Counted from the stretch's first letter, positions 18,244-27,338 are shown. The stretch: DNA of 64,000 nt from Bacteroidales bacterium 6E (GCA_001270045.2 DF970667.1:271975-335974), one strand, 5' to 3'. The notes: a model not told the origin generated them from the sequence alone. Numbers and translations: made by a program.

Positions 18244-19761
18244 ATGAACCGGAAAATAACCAGTGATATGAACGAGATCAATCATTCGAGAAGAGATTTT
18301 TTGAGGAAAGCGTCGGTAGCCACCGCCGGCATAACGATCGTCCCCAGCTTTACGGTCAGCGGACTGGGCTACAAGGCGCCCAGCGACAAACTCAACATCG
18401 TTGGCATCGGGATTGGCGGGAAAGGACATCCTAACCTGATGGGCATGAACACCGAAAACATAGTCGGACTCTGCGATGTCGACTGGAAATATGCCGCACA
18501 ATGCTTCGAGGATTTCCCGAAGGCCAAACGTTACTGGGACTGGCGCAAGATGTTTGATGAGATGAAAGATTCTTTCGATGCCGTGATGGTCGCCACCGCC
18601 GACCATACCCATGCCGCCATTGCCGCCCATGCACTTACCCTGGGCAAGCATGTCTATTGCCAGAAGCCCCTCACCCACTCAGTATATGAATCGCGCCTGC
18701 TCACCAGGCTGGCAGCCAAATACAAAGTGGCCACCCAGATGGGGAACCAGGGCAACTCAGGCGATGGTGTCCGTCAGGTGTGCGAGTGGATTTGGAATGG
18801 AGAGATTGGTGAGGTGACCGAAGTGTATGCGTGGACTGACCGTCCGATTTGGCCGCAGGGACTACAACGTCCGGCCGCAGCGATGCCGGTACCGTCGACC
18901 CTCAACTGGGACCTGTTTGTCGGCCCGGCCCCCATGCGACCCTACCACGAAATATATACCCCCTGGAACTGGCGAGGCTGGTGGGATTTTGGCACCGGAG
19001 CGTTCGGTGACATGGCCTGCCACGTACTCGATCCCGTTTACCAGGCCCTGAAACTGGGATATCCCGAAAAGATCCACGGTAGCTCCACCCAAATGAACAT
19101 CGAAAGTGCCCCTCAGGCCGAAACCGTCGAATTTGGATTTGGTGCCCGGGAAAGGGTGAAAAACGTGAACATGCCACCCGTGAAAGTTCATTGGTACGAC
19201 GGAGGCATACTGCCCAACCGTCCTGATCTGCTTCCTGAAGGGGAAGACCTCATGGCTGACGGACTTGGCGGATGCATCTTTGTGGGAACCAAAGACACCA
19301 TGATCACCGGTTGCGGAGGATTTAACCCACGACTTCTATCAGGCAGGGTACCACAGGTAACCCCATACCTCCGAAGAATTCCGGGTGCCATCGGCTATGT
19401 CGACGGCCCACATGAGCAGGACTGGATCAGGGCTTGCAAGGAATCGCCCGAAAACAGAGTGGAAGGAACTTCCCATTTCGGATACTCGGGACCGTTCAAC
19501 GAGATGGTGCTCTTAGGTGTACTCGCTATCCGCATGCAAAGTCTGAACAAAACCCTGAAGTGGGATGCCGAAAACATGAAATTCCTGAACATCTCAGACA
19601 GTGAAGAGCTGAAAATCGTCACTTCCGACGAGTTCAAGGTAATTGACGGACACCCGCACAACAATACCAAATATGCCAGATTCAACGCTGTGGAGGCAGC
19701 ATCCGAATACGTGAAACATACCTACCATAATGGATGGACATTGCCCGACATGCCCAGATAA
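18244..19761 (+). CDS. Tat-exported Gfo/Idh/MocA-family oxidoreductase
   Basis: This 505-residue oxidoreductase has a textbook twin-arginine signal, SRRDFLRKASVATAGITIVP, at residues 15-34. It is therefore folded with its NAD(P) cofactor in the cytoplasm and then exported. The Rossmann motif (NIVGIGIGGKG) and the YCQKPLTHS motif follow. The C-terminal part has the GTGAFGDMACHVLDPVYQ segment typical of the large Bacteroidota subfamily. The start may be 18244 or 18268; both precede the Tat motif. Exported members of this family oxidise glycosides, often at C3. It sits between the TIM-barrel lipoprotein and the phosphatase-fold lipoprotein. Confidence 0.88.
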   Translation: MNRKITSDMNEINHSRRDFLRKASVATAGITIVPSFTVSGLGYKAPSDKLNIVGIGIGGKGHPNLMGMNTENIVGLCDVDWKYAAQCFEDFPKAKRYWDWRKMFDEMKDSFDAVMVATADHTHAAIAAHALTLGKHVYCQKPLTHSVYESRLLTRLAAKYKVATQMGNQGNSGDGVRQVCEWIWNGEIGEVTEVYAWTDRPIWPQGLQRPAAAMPVPSTLNWDLFVGPAPMRPYHEIYTPWNWRGWWDFGTGAFGDMACHVLDPVYQALKLGYPEKIHGSSTQMNIESAPQAETVEFGFGARERVKNVNMPPVKVHWYDGGILPNRPDLLPEGEDLMADGLGGCIFVGTKDTMITGCGGFNPRLLSGRVPQVTPYLRRIPGAIGYVDGPHEQDWIRACKESPENRVEGTSHFGYSGPFNEMVLLGVLAIRMQSLNKTLKWDAENMKFLNISDSEELKIVTSDEFKVIDGHPHNNTKYARFNAVEAASEYVKHTYHNGWTLPDMPR

Positions 19762-19778
19762 AACCAAATATTCCAACC

Positions 19779-20717
19779 ATGAAAAGCCTACTCCATATCG
19801 TATGGATAACTCTCCTGTTTTCCTGTACCCAGAATGCCGGAAAGAAGAATCCCCCCACCAGCCATGAACCCCTGCCGTTAACGGTACTGACCTACAACAT
19901 GTGGCAGGGCAGCGAGGCCGGAAACCATGACATCGGAGAGGCCCTCGAGGTCATCAAGGTATCAGGAGCCACCATCGCCGGACTCCAGGAAGCTTATACG
20001 TGGCGGGAAGATGGAAGCCATACCGACAATGGGGCCGGTCTGGCCGAAAGGCTTGGCTGGAACTATTTCAGCCAAGGCGGATCGGGTATCCTCACCCCTT
20101 ATGAGATCTGCGACACCACGATCGGCAACCGGGGTGTAAAACTCAGGATCGACGACACCCGGTACATCTGGTTTTTCAACAGCCACCTCTTTCACATGCC
20201 TTACCAGCCCTACCAGCTGGGGAACAAGGAATACGGCGATTTCCCGTTTATAACGACCGCCGAAGAAGCGATCCATTATGCCAGACTGGCCCGGTTTGCC
20301 GAAACGGAGAACTATATCCGTGAGATTGCCACCATTGAAAACGAAGGCTGGCCTGTTATCCTGACCGGTGACTTTAATGAGCCGTCGCACCTTGACTGGA
20401 CTGAAAAGGCTGTTGATGCAGGCTTGTACCCCATTCCTGTAACATGGCCAACCACCGCGGCCTATGCCGAAACAGGACTGAAAGATGCCTGGCGCGTGAA
20501 ATTCCCAGACGAGGTGCAGAAGCCGGGACATACCTGGTCGTCGATCGATTCACCAGGCGAAATCCACGACCGCATCGACTTTGTCCTTTTCAAGGGAGAA
20601 CAGCTCGAGGTCAGGGACGCTGCCACCCTTGGATCCGGTGATGGCATTTCCGATATAGCGATTGAAAATTACCCATCGGACCACCGGGCGGTCAGGATTC
20701 TCTTCCAAATGAAGTAG
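19779..20717 (+). CDS. Endonuclease/exonuclease/phosphatase-fold lipoprotein
   Basis: This 312-residue protein has the DNase I-like fold with all the key motifs: TYNMW near the start, GLQEAYTWRED, ILTGDFNEPSH (metal-binding Asp and Asn) and the closing SDHRAV with its catalytic Asp-His pair. The start at 19779 is used because it opens directly on a lipoprotein signal (MKSLLHIVWITLLFSC, Cys16). The longer frame from 19734 overlaps the preceding gene. A secreted member in a sugar operon is more likely to cleave phosphodiester or phosphate-ester groups from an outside substrate than to act on DNA. The actual substrate is unknown. Confidence 0.82.
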   Translation: MKSLLHIVWITLLFSCTQNAGKKNPPTSHEPLPLTVLTYNMWQGSEAGNHDIGEALEVIKVSGATIAGLQEAYTWREDGSHTDNGAGLAERLGWNYFSQGGSGILTPYEICDTTIGNRGVKLRIDDTRYIWFFNSHLFHMPYQPYQLGNKEYGDFPFITTAEEAIHYARLARFAETENYIREIATIENEGWPVILTGDFNEPSHLDWTEKAVDAGLYPIPVTWPTTAAYAETGLKDAWRVKFPDEVQKPGHTWSSIDSPGEIHDRIDFVLFKGEQLEVRDAATLGSGDGISDIAIENYPSDHRAVRILFQMK

Positions 20718-20804
20718 TGAACAGAAATGCAGCTGTCGCATGTATGTTCATATCCCGGACAATTATCCGGAGCCAGCCAAATAAATGATTAATACGTCAA
20801 AGCA

Positions 20805-21596
20805 ATGACTGATAAACTATTGAGCGGGAAAAACATTGTCATCATAGGCGGAACCACCGGACTGGGCTTTTCTGCCGCCCGCGCATTTTCGGGGCAGGGA
20901 GCCGGAGTAACCGTCGTCGGACGGAATCCTGAAAGTGCCCGGGAGGCCTGGAAAATACTAGGCACAAATGCTGTAGCCATGGTCGGTGATGCAGTTGATC
21001 CTAACACCGCCACGGTGGCCATACAGCGTTGCCTGGAGCGCTTTGGAAGCTTCGACGGACTTTACCATGTCGCAGGCGGAAGTGGCCGCAAAATGGGCGA
21101 CGGGCCCTTACACGAGCTGACACTCGAGGGCTGGAACAAAACCCTCGAGCTTAACCTCACCTCGCTGATGTTGTCGAACCAGGCAGCCATCAGGCAATTC
21201 CTCGACCAGGGAACTGCCGGGACAATCCTGAACATGAGTTCCGTACTGGGCTACTCCCCCTCCCCGAAATATTTCTCCACCCATGCTTACGCCGCGGCCA
21301 AGGCAGCTATCATCGGATTTACAAAATCTTTGGCCTCCTATTATGCTGCCAGCAATATCCGTCTCAACGTCATTGCCCCCGCTCTGGTCGAAACCCCCAT
21401 GGCACAAAGGGCAGCCGGTGACGAGTCGATCCTTTCGTTCATTAAGACCAAGCAACCCCTCGACGGTGGGCGCATAGGCATGGCCAGCGATTTCGATGGA
21501 CTTGCCATCTATTTCATGAGCGACCTGTCGAGGTTTACCACCGGACAGGTGATCGCGGTCGACGGGGGTTGGACAGTCAGCGAAGGCCAATTCTGA
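20805..21596 (+). CDS. Short-chain dehydrogenase/reductase (SDR)
   Basis: This 263-residue classical SDR has the cofactor motif GGTTGLGFSAARAF and the DPNTATVA-type Asp region. The catalytic Ser is in NMSSVLGYS, and the YAAAK motif holds the catalytic Tyr and Lys. C-terminal residues AVDGGWTVSEGQF are typical of the family. There is no signal peptide, so it is cytoplasmic. It probably oxidises or reduces a sugar or sugar acid formed by the exported enzymes. It precedes a ROK kinase by 22 bases. Confidence 0.88.
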   Translation: MTDKLLSGKNIVIIGGTTGLGFSAARAFSGQGAGVTVVGRNPESAREAWKILGTNAVAMVGDAVDPNTATVAIQRCLERFGSFDGLYHVAGGSGRKMGDGPLHELTLEGWNKTLELNLTSLMLSNQAAIRQFLDQGTAGTILNMSSVLGYSPSPKYFSTHAYAAAKAAIIGFTKSLASYYAASNIRLNVIAPALVETPMAQRAAGDESILSFIKTKQPLDGGRIGMASDFDGLAIYFMSDLSRFTTGQVIAVDGGWTVSEGQF

Positions 21597-21618
21597 AAAA
21601 CCTAATAACAATCATACT

Positions 21619-22518
21619 ATGTCAAACTTTACCATTGGAATCGACCTCGGGGGAACCCGCATCAAGGCGATAGCCATCGACGCGAACGGACAGGTGGTGC
21701 ACCAACACTACCAGCCAACAAATGACGGAGACGATGCCATCTGGAAGAATGCCGTGGCTACCTCCGTCATGGAAATACGCAAAAGGACAGGAAACGAGCA
21801 ATCGGTGGCAGGCATCTCTGCACCCGGATTGCCCAATGCAGACAATTCGGCAATTGCCTTTATGCCCGGACGATTGCAGGGATTGGAGAACTTCATCTGG
21901 ACCGACTTCCTGCAAACAAGGACTTTCGTACTCAATGATGCCATTTCGGCCATGCTGGCCGAAGCCCGGTTCGGAGCTGCCCAAGGCAGGAAGAACGTGG
22001 TCATGCTTACCTTGGGTACCGGTGTCGGGGGAGCCATCCTGATTGACGGCAAGCCATACCAGGGAGCATTTAACAAGGCAGGACACATCGGGCACATGGT
22101 GATTGACAGCGACAGCTATCCTGACGTGATTGGCATGCCCGGAAGCCTGGAGGAGGCCATCGGAAACTGCAGTGTCGAAAAACGGACAACAGGGCGGTAT
22201 ACCTCCACCCATCAGCTGATTGAGGCGTATGCCAAAGGAAACAGCTATGCAGCCGAGGTATGGCTCACATCGGTCAGGAAGTTGGCCATCGGGCTTGCCA
22301 CGCTCACCAATATCCTATCGCCCGAGATGATCATTCTCGGTGGAGGCATTACCGAGGCAGGCCCGCTCCTTTTCGACCCCCTCGAAGAATACATGGCAAA
22401 GTACGAATGGCGCCCCGACGGCAACAAGACCGAGATTGTCAAGGCCCGTTACGGCGACCTTGCAGGGGCAGTGGGCGCAGCCTGTTTTGCGCGCGAATCC
22501 TTTTTGGAACGGAAATAA
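21619..22518 (+). CDS. ROK-family sugar kinase-like protein lacking the zinc cysteines
   Basis: This 299-residue ROK protein has the ATP-binding motif GIDLGGTRIKAIAID, the catalytic Asp107 in VLNDAIS, the second phosphate loop LTLGTGVGGAIL and the sugar-contact segment KAGHIGHMVID. The normal zinc motif C-x-C-G-x2-G-C-x-E is replaced by DVIGMPGSLEE at 168-178, with Asp168, Ile170 and Ser175 where the three Cys residues belong. It has no N-terminal helix-turn-helix, so it is a kinase type and not a repressor. The substrate would be a hexose or a derivative. Whether it is active without the zinc site is open. Confidence 0.85.
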   Translation: MSNFTIGIDLGGTRIKAIAIDANGQVVHQHYQPTNDGDDAIWKNAVATSVMEIRKRTGNEQSVAGISAPGLPNADNSAIAFMPGRLQGLENFIWTDFLQTRTFVLNDAISAMLAEARFGAAQGRKNVVMLTLGTGVGGAILIDGKPYQGAFNKAGHIGHMVIDSDSYPDVIGMPGSLEEAIGNCSVEKRTTGRYTSTHQLIEAYAKGNSYAAEVWLTSVRKLAIGLATLTNILSPEMIILGGGITEAGPLLFDPLEEYMAKYEWRPDGNKTEIVKARYGDLAGAVGAACFARESFLERK

Positions 22519-22536
22519 AACATAACACAAAACAAC

Positions 22537-23316
22537 ATGAATATTACGGAAACTTATCTCGGGAAGTGTCTCGAAATCCAGAATACGGTGAGGGAACAAC
22601 AGGCCCAGATCAGGATTGCGGCTGGGATCTTCGCCGACACCATCCTGGCTGGCCGCATGGTGCATGTATTTGGCAGCGGCCACAGTAGGATCATGGTCGA
22701 GGAAATGTGGCCAAGGTATGGCTCTTTTCCCGGATTCAACCCCATCGTGGAGATGTCGCTCACCTTCCACAACCTGGTGGTCGGGGCTAACGGACAACGT
22801 CAGGCCATGTTCCTGGAGAATGTCCCCGGATTTGCACAGCGGATCCTTAGAAACTTCGACCTGAAAGAGGTCGATTCGGCCCTCATTATCTCGTCGAGCG
22901 GCTGCAATGTGGTCCCAATCGAAATGGCCGAGATCTTTCAACAGAACAGGATCAAGGTGGTTTCAATCATCTCCAGTAAACACTCCGATAAATCAACCAG
23001 CAAACGGGTTGACGGACTGAAACTCGGCGATTTCTCGGACCTGGTGCTCGATACGGGTGCCCCGGTGGGTGACGCAATGGTGACCGTGCCAGGTCTGGAT
23101 ACGCCAGTCGCACCTGGATCAACGGTTGGGGGAGCCCTCCTGATCAACTGCATCAAGGCCGAACTGGCAGGCATACTGACAGCCGCCGGACATCCCCCGA
23201 AGGTGCTGAGCGGGGCCGTTGTGGTCGGGGCACAGAGAGCCGAAGCGCTGTTCGAAAGTGCCTATGACGAACATGCCCACAGGCTGGCCAAACTTTATGA
23301 AAACGTCGGAAAATAA
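22537..23316 (+). CDS. SIS-domain protein (UPF0309-like sugar isomerase domain)
   Basis: This 259-residue cytoplasmic protein has a single sugar isomerase (SIS) domain. Visible motifs are the phosphosugar loop VHVFGSGHSRIMVEE and the Ser-rich strand LIISSSGCNVVP. Later segments include VSIISSKHSDKST and PGSTVGGALLINCIKAEL. SIS domains bind phosphosugars and catalyse aldose-ketose isomerisation, or act as phosphosugar sensors. Placed 18 bases after the ROK gene, it may act on the phosphosugar that the kinase makes. Confidence 0.85.
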   Translation: MNITETYLGKCLEIQNTVREQQAQIRIAAGIFADTILAGRMVHVFGSGHSRIMVEEMWPRYGSFPGFNPIVEMSLTFHNLVVGANGQRQAMFLENVPGFAQRILRNFDLKEVDSALIISSSGCNVVPIEMAEIFQQNRIKVVSIISSKHSDKSTSKRVDGLKLGDFSDLVLDTGAPVGDAMVTVPGLDTPVAPGSTVGGALLINCIKAELAGILTAAGHPPKVLSGAVVVGAQRAEALFESAYDEHAHRLAKLYENVGK

Positions 23317-23338
23317 GCAGAATCCCACAAAAATCAAG

Positions 23339-24712
23339 ATGACAGGAATCATACATCATCCTTCGGTCCCCATAGTGGCCGAAACCGACATTCTGGTGAT
23401 CGGTGCGGGCTCGTCGGGGTGCATTGCGGCCCTCGCTGCAGCCCGTGATCGTGATTACTCGGTGATGCTGGTCGAAAGGTACGGCTTCCCGGGTGGGTCA
23501 TCGACCCAAATGCTCGATACCTTTTATGGCTTTTTCACGCCCGGGACGGCTCCCGTGAAGATTGTCGGGGGACTGCCCGACCAGGTGGTCAGCGAGCTCA
23601 ACCGCACCGGCGACATCTTCCTGAGACCTAACACCTATGGGGCAGGTACAGGGGTCAATTACAATCCCGAACGGCTGAAGCTGGTCTGGGACACGCTGGT
23701 GACCCGGGCCGGAATCCGTTACCTGTTACATACCACCCTGGTGGAGGTAGTGCCAACCGCCAACGAGCGGAAGTGCTGCATATTCTGGAACAAGTCGGGC
23801 TTCTTCAAGGTGCTGGCCCTCCGAGTGATTGATGCCAGCGGTGATGCCGACTACTGCCACCAATCCGGTTATGGCTACGAACTGGCCGGCGAGAACGAAC
23901 CCGCACAGAGCATGACCACCACCTTCAGGATGTGCAATGTCGATCTGGAGAAGTTTGAGGCGGCAGGCGGCAACAAGATGATGAAGGAGAGGATGGCCGA
24001 GGCGTATGCCTCAAAAACACACCTGCTGCCACGTAAGGAAGGCTCGGCCCACGAGATGTGCCAGCCAGGCTGCATCTCGACCGTGGCAGTCAAGGTGGCC
24101 GACCTGAGGCCCTTGGATGGGCCCGATTTGACCAAAGCCGAAATGGAAGGCCGGATCCAGTCGTTCGAGTACGAAAGGTTCTTCCGAGATAAAATCCCCG
24201 GATACGAAAACTCGAAGATCATCGGGTTGTCACACCAGATTGGCATCCGCGAAACCCGCAGGGTTTATGGTGAGCATCGGTTGACGAAGGAGGAATGTCT
24301 GACAGGCGCCATTCCCGAAAACTCGGTATTCCTGTGCGGGGCACCCATAGAAGATCATCGGAAAGGCAAGGAAGGCCAGGATGAAACCTATTGGGAATAC
24401 ATCCCCGGTAACGGCATATACGGAGTACCCTACGGTACGTTGGTTCCCCGTAACAGCACCCAGTCGTGGGTTGTTGGTCGGTGTTTCTCGGCAACACATG
24501 AAGCACATGCCTCGTGCCGATCAATGGCACAGACCATGAGCATGGGACAGGCAGCCGGGGTGGCAGCCGTCCTCTCGCTGAGGCACGATTGCGATGCAAG
24601 GGAGGTCAATGTTGCCGAACTTCGTCGCACCCTGCACGACCTCGGACAAATTCTGGAAATCCCCAACCGTCAGGCCGATACCAGCCGTAACGGCTGGAAG
24701 AACAATTTTTGA
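23339..24712 (+). CDS. FAD-dependent oxidoreductase (FAD_oxidored type)
   Basis: This 457-residue flavoprotein has the dinucleotide-binding motif LVIGAGSSGCIAALAAARD at residues ~19-37 and VERYGFPGGSSTQM shortly after. A second FAD contact is in VIDASGDADYC. It ends with a helix MGQAAGVAAVLSL that caps the cofactor. The start at 23339 is chosen because upstream ATGs lie inside the SIS gene and add residues without similarity to the family. No signal is present. Members of this group are widespread in Bacteroidota sugar loci, but their reactions are largely unassigned. It lies between the SIS and phosphotriesterase-like genes. Confidence 0.85.
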   Translation: MTGIIHHPSVPIVAETDILVIGAGSSGCIAALAAARDRDYSVMLVERYGFPGGSSTQMLDTFYGFFTPGTAPVKIVGGLPDQVVSELNRTGDIFLRPNTYGAGTGVNYNPERLKLVWDTLVTRAGIRYLLHTTLVEVVPTANERKCCIFWNKSGFFKVLALRVIDASGDADYCHQSGYGYELAGENEPAQSMTTTFRMCNVDLEKFEAAGGNKMMKERMAEAYASKTHLLPRKEGSAHEMCQPGCISTVAVKVADLRPLDGPDLTKAEMEGRIQSFEYERFFRDKIPGYENSKIIGLSHQIGIRETRRVYGEHRLTKEECLTGAIPENSVFLCGAPIEDHRKGKEGQDETYWEYIPGNGIYGVPYGTLVPRNSTQSWVVGRCFSATHEAHASCRSMAQTMSMGQAAGVAAVLSLRHDCDAREVNVAELRRTLHDLGQILEIPNRQADTSRNGWKNNF

Positions 24713-24730
24713 AAATGTAATTTTTAAAAG

Positions 24731-25687
24731 ATGACCTTTGCAAGAACCGTTCTCAGTGACATCCGCCCCGAGGAAATGGGCGTTACCTATTCCCACGAGC
24801 ACATCATTATCGAGGAAGGGTTCACTACCCTTGCCAATCCCGCCTTTGTCCTGAATGACACCGACCGTGTCTCGCAGGAATTATCACAGCTATACCAGTA
24901 TGGGGGCCGTACCATGGTCGATACGATGCCTGCCGCCTGCGGACGCAACATCCTTAAGCTGGCCGAGGTATCGCAACGGTCAAAAATCCATATCATCGTA
25001 CCCACGGGCATCCATCTCGAATTATATTATCCGCCGAACCACTGGCGATACCACCTCACTGCCGACGAGATGACCGATTTGTTCATTGCCGACATCAATG
25101 AGGGCGTCGATGAACTCGATTACAACAGTCCGGTTATCAAAAGGACCCCCTACAAGGCAGGGCTTATAAAGCTGGCTACCGGAGATGAACCCATTACCGA
25201 TCACCAACGAAAAGTATTTGAAGCTGTTGTGAATGCCCACCGTGAGACTGGTGCCCCTATCCTGACCCATACCAACGGCGGGAAGCAGGCACTCGCACAA
25301 GTGGAGCTCTTCGACAAACTGGGCGCCAACCTGCACCATGTAGTCATTTCGCATGTCGACAAACACCCCGACATGGATTTTCACAGGGAATTGCTCGAGA
25401 CAGGTGTGTATGTTGAATACGACAGCCATTTCAGGTGGAAAGAATCCGGCGAAAACAGGACCTATCAGCTCCTTGAGAAGTTCCTGCCCAAATACTCAAG
25501 GCAAATTGTGGTGGGAATGGACATGGCCAAAAACACCTATTGGAAATCGTATGGCGGAAAGCCCGGCTTGATATACCTCCTCACCGATTTTATCGAGGAG
25601 TTACATCGCCGCAGTATGGATCAGCACATCGATGACTTGTTTGTCAATAATCCGCAAAAACTGTATAGTTTTATTCAGAAGAAATAA
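24731..25687 (+). CDS. Phosphotriesterase-like amidohydrolase (lactonase candidate)
   Basis: This 318-residue TIM-barrel hydrolase keeps every metal ligand of the phosphotriesterase family: His22 and His24 (YSHEH), the carboxylated Lys147 (GLIKLATG), His180 (ILTH), His208 (VISHVDKH) and Asp264 (VGMD). Many bacterial relatives hydrolyse lactones, including sugar lactones, and not organophosphates. After the oxidoreductases upstream, a lactone is a sensible substrate, though this is inference. It closes the operon that begins at 14908 and lies only 18 bases after the flavoprotein gene. No export signal is visible. Confidence 0.88.
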   Translation: MTFARTVLSDIRPEEMGVTYSHEHIIIEEGFTTLANPAFVLNDTDRVSQELSQLYQYGGRTMVDTMPAACGRNILKLAEVSQRSKIHIIVPTGIHLELYYPPNHWRYHLTADEMTDLFIADINEGVDELDYNSPVIKRTPYKAGLIKLATGDEPITDHQRKVFEAVVNAHRETGAPILTHTNGGKQALAQVELFDKLGANLHHVVISHVDKHPDMDFHRELLETGVYVEYDSHFRWKESGENRTYQLLEKFLPKYSRQIVVGMDMAKNTYWKSYGGKPGLIYLLTDFIEELHRRSMDQHIDDLFVNNPQKLYSFIQKK

Positions 25688-25700
25688 AACTATGCCGAAG

Positions 25701-25805
25701 TTATCCCTTGATCACCAGTGACTCGGGTAAAGCAACAAAGAATGTGGTGCCTTTGCCTTGCTCGCTTTCAACCGTAATCATTCCGCCATGAAGTGCAATG
25801 GCCTC
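25701..25805 (-). pseudogene. C-terminal remnant of a sensor histidine kinase
   Basis: Read on the minus strand, about 35 codons give EAIALHGGMITVESEQGKG, then TTFFVALPESLVIKG and a stop. This is the typical last strand-helix-strand of a histidine-kinase ATPase domain (LHGG, SE-GKGT-F---LP). Immediately upstream is an in-frame stop (codon at 25806-25808), and the next gene begins. The GLGL part and the rest of the kinase are gone. It is a fossil left by deletion at the junction between the plus-strand catabolic operon and the minus-strand TlpA genes. Confidence 0.75.
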
Positions 25806-25817
25806 CTATATCAAGGG

Positions 25818-27338
25818 TCATGATGCCAGCAATCCCAAAATCTTCTCTTTCATGATATTGGGTCTCAGGTGCGAGCCCTTGTCGAGGATCACCCCTTCCC
25901 GGTCGATCAGGAAATAATAGGGAATTCCCTTTATATCAAATACCTTTCTCAGGTCAGTACTTTGTTCCTGCGACAGGTAATAGTGTTGCCCGCCTATCTG
26001 GAGCTGTGACAGGCTAGCCTTCCATAATGCTTCCTCCGAATCGACACAAAGATACACAAATGCGACATCCTTGCCATCCAGTTCTTCCTTCAGTTTTTTC
26101 GAATTGGGCATCTCCGAAATGCACGGACCACACCAGGTTGCCCAGCAATCAAGGTAAATCACCTTGCCCTTATTGACGGTCAATACCGAATCGAAAAGTT
26201 GTTGGGCCGAGGTGTTCTCAAGCTTCTTCAGTAGGGCATCCGTGGCCAGCACCGGGTTCTCGATCCTAAATTTTAAATCGGTATACATCTCATTCAGAGG
26301 TTCCTTCAAAAAGGGCTCAACAATATATTGGTCGGCAAGGTGCTTATACTTTTCATACAAGCGCACGTCCGAATTTTCGAGATTTTGTGCGAAAAACTCA
26401 GTCAGGACCATCTGCCTCAGCAAGGTGTCGGGCGTATATTTGATGATCCCATATACTGTCAGCGAGTCCATGATTTCGGCCGGCCCCACATTAAATCCTT
26501 CAGGAGTAAGGTATTGCCTGTTGGCCTCCTCCTGCCAAATCTTTTTCCTGGCGTAGCCGTAGTGAAAACGATTCACAAAATTGGTCAATGCATACCCGCT
26601 AATGAGCATATCTTCTTCGACAGGCAACCTATTGAGAAGCGGGTCGAAAAAGTCGTCCTTTACATTCCATTTTCCTCTCAGTGAATCGTTCGCCATCATA
26701 TGCTCCATGGGATAAAACGACAAGGCATCGTAGTAATCTTCCTCGATGTAAGTTTTTGCCCAGATTTCGACGACTTTACCTGGTTTCACTTCTGCCATGA
26801 ATTTTTGGAACAATGCATCGATGCGCTGTTGCAAAGTATCAAGATACAGCACATACCGGTCAGCATCATATGTTTGGTTAGTAAGCCTTTTGGCATCCCA
26901 GTCGGTATAAATGGGATCCGAGAAGTACATATGCTGAAATTTGGCCGCATCCTGGTTGACCATGACCGCGTCGCCACCGAATTGGATGGTTTCAAGAACC
27001 TGGGGACGCTGGTTCGGTTGGCCGTCGAACTCGACATAGATGCTGTCGCCGGGCTCCACCAATACAAGGAAGTTCATTTTGTACAAAATCCACACATCCG
27101 TTGGCGTATAAATATTGAAAGAAGCATGAAAATGGCCTGCCGAGTCGGCCTTGACAGGAACAACAAGTTGATTTAACCCGGGACGGTTTACATACAGCGA
27201 AACCTCACGGTTGCCCGGATCACGGTTATTGACCTTGCCCGCAATGACTACTTTCTTTGGGACACTATAATCTTTGTTTTTGTCGTTGTTGCATGAAATC
27301 AGGATTGCGAAAAAGAAAAGAAGGAGCAGGTTTCTCAT
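25818..27338 (-). CDS. TlpA-like thioredoxin lipoprotein, long N-terminal region
   Basis: This 506-residue protein starts with a lipoprotein signal (MRNLLLLFFFAILISC, Cys16). It ends in a thioredoxin-fold domain with the redox motif ATWCGPC at 400-406 and the cis-Pro segment KGIPYYFLIDREG. Residues ~30-120 look like the DUF4369-type beta domain common in Bacteroidota TlpA proteins. The middle ~250 residues are helical and unassigned. It should act in the periplasm as a disulfide reductase, perhaps in protein repair or cytochrome maturation. A second TlpA-type gene lies upstream on the same strand. Confidence 0.85.
   Translation of the reverse strand: MRNLLLLFFFAILISCNNDKNKDYSVPKKVVIAGKVNNRDPGNREVSLYVNRPGLNQLVVPVKADSAGHFHASFNIYTPTDVWILYKMNFLVLVEPGDSIYVEFDGQPNQRPQVLETIQFGGDAVMVNQDAAKFQHMYFSDPIYTDWDAKRLTNQTYDADRYVLYLDTLQQRIDALFQKFMAEVKPGKVVEIWAKTYIEEDYYDALSFYPMEHMMANDSLRGKWNVKDDFFDPLLNRLPVEEDMLISGYALTNFVNRFHYGYARKKIWQEEANRQYLTPEGFNVGPAEIMDSLTVYGIIKYTPDTLLRQMVLTEFFAQNLENSDVRLYEKYKHLADQYIVEPFLKEPLNEMYTDLKFRIENPVLATDALLKKLENTSAQQLFDSVLTVNKGKVIYLDCWATWCGPCISEMPNSKKLKEELDGKDVAFVYLCVDSEEALWKASLSQLQIGGQHYYLSQEQSTDLRKVFDIKGIPYYFLIDREGVILDKGSHLRPNIMKEKILGLLAS

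Noticed and set aside
23219-23338. Upstream start for the flavoprotein gene
   Set aside because: It would overlap the SIS gene by about 100 bases and add residues that do not fit the family.
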